The position numbers and the translations under genes were made by a program. Positions 59,975-64,000 of a stretch of DNA of 64,000 bases are shown one piece after another. The notes beneath the pieces are model-generated. The model was given only the letters and a program-made list of their open reading frames with translations, made no database searches and had not been told where the DNA came from. Source of the stretch: Desulfobulbaceae bacterium (GTDB lineage: Bacteria > Desulfobacterota > Desulfobulbia > Desulfobulbales > Desulfobulbaceae); contig JALSNC010000126.1 of the NCBI GenBank assembly GCA_026987195.1, positions 62,001-126,000 on the forward strand, read 5' to 3'. Within the stretch, counting starts at the first letter, position 1. Every line of letters begins with the position of its first letter.

Positions 59975-60730
59975 ATGCGACCCGACGCCCCCTTTTACCC
60001 CGAATGTTTCCAGGCTCTGCAGGAATCCCCCTTCTGCCGCGGCCTCAATGAGCAGCAGCTCGAGGACATGCTGCGTCTCTTCATGCGCAGAACCTGGACC
60101 CGGGGCTGCCGGATCCAGGCAGACCAGAGCCGGCAGGCGTTTCACATCCTCATCCGGGGCCGCATCGAACTGACCAGGATACATCCGGAAACCGGGCGTA
60201 AAATCACCCTCTGGTTCCTGGGCCCGGGTGATGGTTATGACATCATCTCCCTGCTGGATGGCAGGGAACACGATATCATCCCCCTGGTGCTCGACGATGT
60301 CGAAACCCTGACCACCGGCCTGGATACCATCCGGCAATGGATCCTTGTCCATCCGGAGTTCAATCGCAGCTTCCTTCCTTATGTCGGCAGGCGAATGCGG
60401 GAACTGGAGGACCTCTCCACCGACCTGGCCCTGCATGACACCATCACCCGTCTTGCCCGGCTTATCCTCCACTACGTCGACCCTGAGCACCGTTCTTCGG
60501 CAGGCCACAACTACCCGGTCCGCCTGATCAACGATCTTTCTCACGATGCTCTGGCTTCCATGGTCGGCACGGTGCGGACCGTGGTCAACCGCCACCTTCA
60601 GCAGCTCAAAAAAGAGGGAGCCGTTGATTTCCATCGCGGCCATCTCGCCGTGACCAACCTGGAGACCCTGGCCACCCAGGCAGGGCGCCTCCTGCACCGC
60701 TTCAACAAACCCAACCAGTCGCAGCACTGA
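59975..60730 (+). CDS. Crp/Fnr-family transcription regulator
   Basis: Regulator of 251 residues with a cyclic-nucleotide-binding-type beta roll (about 25-140, FHILIRGRIELTRIHPETGR) and a C-terminal winged helix (LINDLSHDALASMVGTVRTV). It lacks the four-cysteine cluster of FNR, and the ligand cannot be read. Position after hemB hints at heme or redox control, but this is only context. Confidence 0.88.
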   Translation: MRPDAPFYPECFQALQESPFCRGLNEQQLEDMLRLFMRRTWTRGCRIQADQSRQAFHILIRGRIELTRIHPETGRKITLWFLGPGDGYDIISLLDGREHDIIPLVLDDVETLTTGLDTIRQWILVHPEFNRSFLPYVGRRMRELEDLSTDLALHDTITRLARLILHYVDPEHRSSAGHNYPVRLINDLSHDALASMVGTVRTVVNRHLQQLKKEGAVDFHRGHLAVTNLETLATQAGRLLHRFNKPNQSQH

Positions 60731-60744
60731 TCACCACAGCCACC

Positions 60745-60760
60745 GTAACCCCTCACGGGA
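60745..60760 (-). repeat. fragment of element A tail
   Basis: GTAACCCCTCACGGGA, inverse end of the A tail, 15 bases after the Crp/Fnr stop. Confidence 0.5.
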
Positions 60761-60985
60761 TCCGTCGGGCAGGGATCACCTGGTGTTGCGCCTCAGTATG
60801 CTCGCCCACCAGGATCTGCTTTCTTCCCGGCTGCCGATTTTCAGAAAATCCGGTCTTCTGTGACCCAGGTAGCAGAAAGAAGACTGTCGAGGCGCTACGT
60901 TCTGCCCATATTCCGCAACACCCGGCAAGAGTATCCCGAACCTGCCGGGAACACGCTATCCAAACTTCATCAGGGAGGCAGACAG

Positions 60986-61870
60986 ATGAAGAGCACGGCA
61001 AAGTACAAGGCATTTCTCGCAACCCTGGCACTCCTCCTGGCCACCGGATCAGCCATGGCCGGAGAACCCGGCAAACCGGCTGCCACCTCCACAGTGGTGG
61101 AAGAAATCACCGTCACCCCGGCCCGGGTCGTGATCCCGCAGGAATGGAGAGTTCTTTCCAGGGCCGCGGCCGCGATTCTCCGCCACATCGCCGATGCGCG
61201 CGGCGATATTGCACAGAACGAGACGAAGGCCGCACTGAAGGAACTCGACAAGATCGGTCCCGAGGTGGCTCTCATCAAGGACGGACGTCCGGTTGCAGTG
61301 ATCGAGGACCACATCCGTATCGCCAAAAAACATCTGGAATATGAAAAAACCACCAGGGTCGCCGACGACCTGATTCCCATTGCTTCGGACCTCACGTTGC
61401 TGGAAGATATCATCCCGGTTGCCAGGGCCAGGCAGCATCTTGCCGCTGTCCGGAAACATCTGCAGAGCGGCAACCGTAAAGCTGCCGGCAGAGAGCTGGC
61501 CGCTCTCGAGGAAGTCGTCGGATACACGGAGGTGGACCTTCCCCTGGCCGAAACCGTCCGCAGGGTGCAGAAGGCCCGCACCTACCTGAAGGACGACAGG
61601 CTGAAGGAAGCGGATGAGCAGTTGAAGGCTGCCGAGGAAGGGGTTCAGGTTATCTCCCTTGCCGTCGAGGGGCCGGTGGAGATGGCCGGCAGGCACCTGC
61701 AGCAGGCGAAAATTCACCATCGGGCCAACCGGGACGAGGCGGCCAGGGCCGACCTGGAGAACGCCAGGGCCTGGATCATGCGGGCCCGACAAAGTGGAGA
61801 CCGCAAGGTACAGGAGCAGGCAGCGCAACTCGACAGGGCTGTGCAGGCTCTGGCAGAGAAACTGCAATGA
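60986..61870 (+). CDS. YfdX family periplasmic protein
   Basis: Secreted helical protein of 294 residues. The signal peptide (FLATLALLLATGSAMA-GE) is followed by the YfdX region (ALKELDKIGPEVALIKDGRP; AVIEDHIRIAKKHLEYEKTT; LPLAETVRRVQKARTYLKDD). YfdX proteins have been linked to acid or envelope stress, but their mechanism is unclear. AGGGAGG lies seven bases before the ATG. Confidence 0.85.
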   Translation: MKSTAKYKAFLATLALLLATGSAMAGEPGKPAATSTVVEEITVTPARVVIPQEWRVLSRAAAAILRHIADARGDIAQNETKAALKELDKIGPEVALIKDGRPVAVIEDHIRIAKKHLEYEKTTRVADDLIPIASDLTLLEDIIPVARARQHLAAVRKHLQSGNRKAAGRELAALEEVVGYTEVDLPLAETVRRVQKARTYLKDDRLKEADEQLKAAEEGVQVISLAVEGPVEMAGRHLQQAKIHHRANRDEAARADLENARAWIMRARQSGDRKVQEQAAQLDRAVQALAEKLQ

Positions 61871-62052
61871 GCAACCGGGCAGCCAGGGCCGTATATTCGG
61901 CAGTGGATCCGGTATGTCAGGATGCAGAGGCCAGGTGGCAGGAAACTTCGTGCCGCCAGCTGCTGGACGATGGAAACTGGCGGGGATGGCTCCCTGCGAT
62001 GCAGCAGGCAGCCTGCGCGGAAGCCGAATGACCCGCCGCAGCTCAACCCCGT
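61871..62052. other. Gene-less stretch
   Basis: Nothing recognisable up to the small hairpin at 62053; the stretch from there to 62330 is hairpin, spacer and MITE D4. Confidence 0.5.
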
Positions 62053-62073
62053 TGCACCGCAGACCGGTGCAAC
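62053..62073. repeat. Small hairpin, copy 2
   Basis: TTGCACCGC-AGA-CCGGTGCAA, one change from the copy at 26643. Confidence 0.55.
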
Positions 62074-62169
62074 GGGTACATCGCCTGCCTGATGTCCAGC
62101 GGTTGTTGAGGGTGTGACCAAAAAACCATGTGGATAAGCCGCCATGCATCGAGAGGCATAGCAAGGGGT

Positions 62170-62331
62170 GATGGACTCGTAAAAAGTCCATCACAGCTAA
62201 AGATGGCTAAAGCATAAAAGCTCGATATACAAGGCGTAGCGGTGTCGGCCAGGCGGAGGCGCATATGAAGTACATCGAGCATTGGCCGTACCCGCTACAA
62301 CGCTGTAGACCGGACTTTCTGCGACGCCATT
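62170..62331 (+). mobile_element. 162-bp MITE, copy D4
   Basis: GATGGACTCGTAAAAAGTCC left end and ACTTTCTGCGACGCCAT right end. No intact target duplication is visible and the last base has changed, so this copy looks older. It touches the DUF389 stop codon. Confidence 0.85.
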
Positions 62332-63322
62332 AAAGGAGAAGTAACAGCCCGAGGAGGGCAAAAAGAACAAACCAGATCAGGGTCGCCCGGCGGCTCGCCT
62401 GGCGGGCCCTGTTCTTTTCCCACCAGGTGGAGGGACGGATTCCCTGAAAATGGAAGGTAAGGACACCGGCAAGATTGATACAGATGACATTGGCCAGGGC
62501 CAGGTTACAGGCCGCCAGACCCTGTCGGTAGAGGCCGGAGCCGAACATCAGCCCCCCGGTAACCAGGGGCGGCACCAGAGCAACGGCGACCATGACACCG
62601 ACCAGGGAGAGACGTCCGCCGCCGGTCAGCGCCAGGACGGCGGCAGTGCCGGAAGCCAGAGCCAGGAGCAGGTCTGACCAGCCGGTGTGGGTGCGGGCGG
62701 CGAGCGCAGGGTTTCCTGGATCCACCGCAACCAGGAGGCCGATGGCGATACCGGTGAGAACAGAAAGACCGATCCCGGCAATGGCCGTCTTCATTGCATT
62801 GCGCCCCAGTTCCGTATCGCCGAGGGTGTTGGCCAGGGCAAAGGCGACATTGGGGAGAAGCAGAGGGGCAAGAACCATGGCGCCGACAATGATGGCCATG
62901 TCGTTTCTGACCAGGCCGATGGCGGCAATGATGGCGGACAGTACCACCATGGCAAGATAATTGCCGGTCATGGAACCACCCTCGACCACGTCATTATAGA
63001 GTTCCTGGCGGCTGATCCGCCGCCTTCGTACCTCCTCCTCCGCTGCCCTGCCCTTCTCCGCCTCGGTGCCGGCGCCAGGCCTGGGGATCACCGCCTCCAG
63101 CGGCAGCAGGACGGCACGACTGCCGGCCAGGGTCTGCAGGTATCCCTCCAGGAGATTGAGAACCGCTTCCACGTGTCCGGTCTCCACCAGCAGGTAGATC
63201 CTGGCGACATTGCCCTCCAGGCTGTCGCTCCAGGTTCCTGCCAGCGGAATGTCACGCAGCAGTTCCCTGATATCCCCGGCGCGGCCGGAGGGCAGCATGA
63301 CCTCGACAAGCTGGTATGCCAT
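62330..63322 (-). CDS. DUF389/TIGR00341-family membrane protein
   Basis: Protein of 330 residues with a soluble N-terminal ferredoxin-like domain (VEVMLPSGRAGDIRELLRDI) and six or seven membrane helices, including MVVLSAIIAAIGLVRNDMAIIVGAMVLAPLLLPN. Function unknown. The stop codon is at the very edge of MITE D4, so the insertion just spared the gene. Confidence 0.87.
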   Translation of the reverse strand: MAYQLVEVMLPSGRAGDIRELLRDIPLAGTWSDSLEGNVARIYLLVETGHVEAVLNLLEGYLQTLAGSRAVLLPLEAVIPRPGAGTEAEKGRAAEEEVRRRRISRQELYNDVVEGGSMTGNYLAMVVLSAIIAAIGLVRNDMAIIVGAMVLAPLLLPNVAFALANTLGDTELGRNAMKTAIAGIGLSVLTGIAIGLLVAVDPGNPALAARTHTGWSDLLLALASGTAAVLALTGGGRLSLVGVMVAVALVPPLVTGGLMFGSGLYRQGLAACNLALANVICINLAGVLTFHFQGIRPSTWWEKNRARQASRRATLIWFVLFALLGLLLLL

Positions 63323-63339
63323 GCCTACGCATCCGGTTG

Positions 63340-63495
63340 TAAGCGCTCACAGGAGCCACATCTTCGCACGGTCGTGCCTGCCCGCATAGGTAGGCTATAG
63401 CGTACAGGCACGCCTGCACAAATCTGCGGCCGCTGAGAGCGCTTACACCATTGTGGACGGACAAACCGATGGTTAGCCATCCCGTGAGGGGTTAC
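63340..63495 (+). repeat. palindromic element A (copy 6, short form, intact)
   Basis: Hairpin from GTAAGCGCTCACAGGAGCCA to GCGGCCGCTGAGAGCGCTTAC with tip GTAGGCTATAG, then tail GATGG-TTAG-CCATC and GTGAGGGGTTAC. Confidence 0.88.
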
Positions 63496-63520
63496 ATCCG
63501 GTTGCGGCATGGGGGCCACC

Positions 63521-63928
63521 TCAGCGGACATGGCGAAGACAGCAGATACGTCTCTGCCGGCACAGAAAGTACCAGCCGGCACTGCACAGCACCGCCCCCA
63601 AGGTGTCGGCGGCAAGGTCCCAGGCGCTGGGCGTGCGGCCGGGGATGAATGACTGGTGAAATTCATCGCTGATGCCGTAGGCGATACAGAACAGGACCAC
63701 CAGGGCAGAAACGAGCAGCGGCCGACTCCGGGCGAAACCTGGCGGGACGGCAAACAGGGCGCTGGCGGCAAGAATGGCGTAGACCAGCGAATGGAGCAGC
63801 TTGTCGATATCCGGTACATCGGGGAGGTCGAAACTGTCACCCGGCTGGTGGGACAGGTAAAAGATGGTTGCCATGACCATGAGCAGGGGCAGGAACCGAC
63901 CCGGGGTGTTTCTCAATGGTGTCAGCAT
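63521..63928 (-). CDS. VanZ-family membrane protein
   Basis: Small membrane protein of 135 residues with four hydrophobic segments and VanZ hallmarks (HSLVYAILAASALF; CIAYGISDEFHQSFIPGR). VanZ-like proteins are widespread with poorly known functions, some in glycopeptide resistance; no resistance link is implied here. Confidence 0.87.
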   Translation of the reverse strand: MLTPLRNTPGRFLPLLMVMATIFYLSHQPGDSFDLPDVPDIDKLLHSLVYAILAASALFAVPPGFARSRPLLVSALVVLFCIAYGISDEFHQSFIPGRTPSAWDLAADTLGAVLCSAGWYFLCRQRRICCLRHVR

Positions 63929-63931
63929 GGT

Positions 63932-64000
63932 TCAGGTCGGCGGCCGGTCTGTGGTGTTTTCGATGTGCACCCGGTCGAGCAGCTCGGGCGAATAGACCTT
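63932..64000 (-). CDS. C-terminal fragment of an unidentified protein
   Basis: The last 22 codons before TGA read KVYSPELLDRVHIENTTDRP and two more residues. The gene continues beyond the window. Too short to identify. It ends three bases before the VanZ-type start, so the two are probably co-transcribed. Confidence 0.45.
   Translation of the reverse strand, partial: KVYSPELLDRVHIENTTDRPPT

Noticed and set aside
8354-63495. Dispersed repeats as a CRISPR array
   Set aside because: Copies are kilobases apart, palindromic and mobile-like; there are no regular spacers and no cas genes.

Overview
The window is GC-rich chromosomal DNA from an anaerobic bacterium. It is most likely a sulfate- or sulfur-metabolising Desulfobacterota (former Deltaproteobacteria), perhaps of the Desulfobulbales. 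That placement is inferred from an HdrA/FlpD/TusA/DsrE cluster, Mrp-type ATPases with inserted ferredoxin domains, an isolated CooC, NtrYX beside a DUF4390 gene, hgcAB mercury-methylation genes and heavy use of sigma-54 regulators. No rRNA, tRNA, phage or CRISPR array was recognised.

Layout. 0-8.4 kb: dusB end, DUF445 protein, phosphoglycolate phosphatase, CooC-like ATPase, then a cell-separation operon ftsE-ftsX-envC followed by an S41 protease. 8.7-11.8 kb (minus strand): operon arsR - metal permease - hgcA - hgcB. 12-16.6 kb: three sensor-kinase-like genes and a sterol-desaturase-family protein. 16.7-26.6 kb (minus): metal island with copA-type P-ATPase, MerR regulator, two small membrane proteins and a cusABC-type RND efflux set. 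27.5-28.9 kb: small envelope operon ending in a ZraP-like periplasmic protein. 29-33 kb: TPR lipoprotein, ECF sigma factor, membrane anti-sigma with TPRs, and a Gly/His-rich secreted protein. 33.2-36.6 kb: ZraS/ZraR-like two-component system with a third small membrane protein. 36.8-42.6 kb: era, an RNB ribonuclease, rfbC/rfbB, a universal stress protein. 42.8-53 kb (minus): ferredoxin, two ferredoxin-Mrp ATPases, a NifX-like protein, an eight-gene dsrE-tusA-flpD-hdrA-hdrA-wHTH-hdrC-hdrB cluster, DUF134 and NifX-like genes. 54-64 kb: DUF4390-ntrY-ntrX, hemB, a Crp/Fnr regulator, YfdX, DUF389, VanZ.

How the genes work together. Two systems stand out. First, the mercury-methylation pair hgcAB is the tail of an operon led by a CadC/SmtB-type metal-sensing ArsR repressor. 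A perfect inverted repeat overlaps the predicted -10 box of that operon. Second, four copies of a 17-bp palindrome (TGTCC-N7-GGACA) lie upstream of sigma-54-like promoters in front of three operons. These encode the ZraSR-like pair itself, a ZraP-like envelope set and the metal-island small proteins. Together they suggest a metal or envelope-stress regulon that includes three paralogous ~70-residue membrane proteins.

Intergenic DNA is unusually crowded with dispersed repeats: a 162-bp MITE with 6-bp target duplications, three classes of 110-220-bp palindromes, a REP-like motif in a dozen copies, and degenerate heptamer arrays (CCTGNNN)n, two of which run into gene 3' ends and encode heptad tails. 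All functional calls rest on reading motifs by eye; no database search was run.
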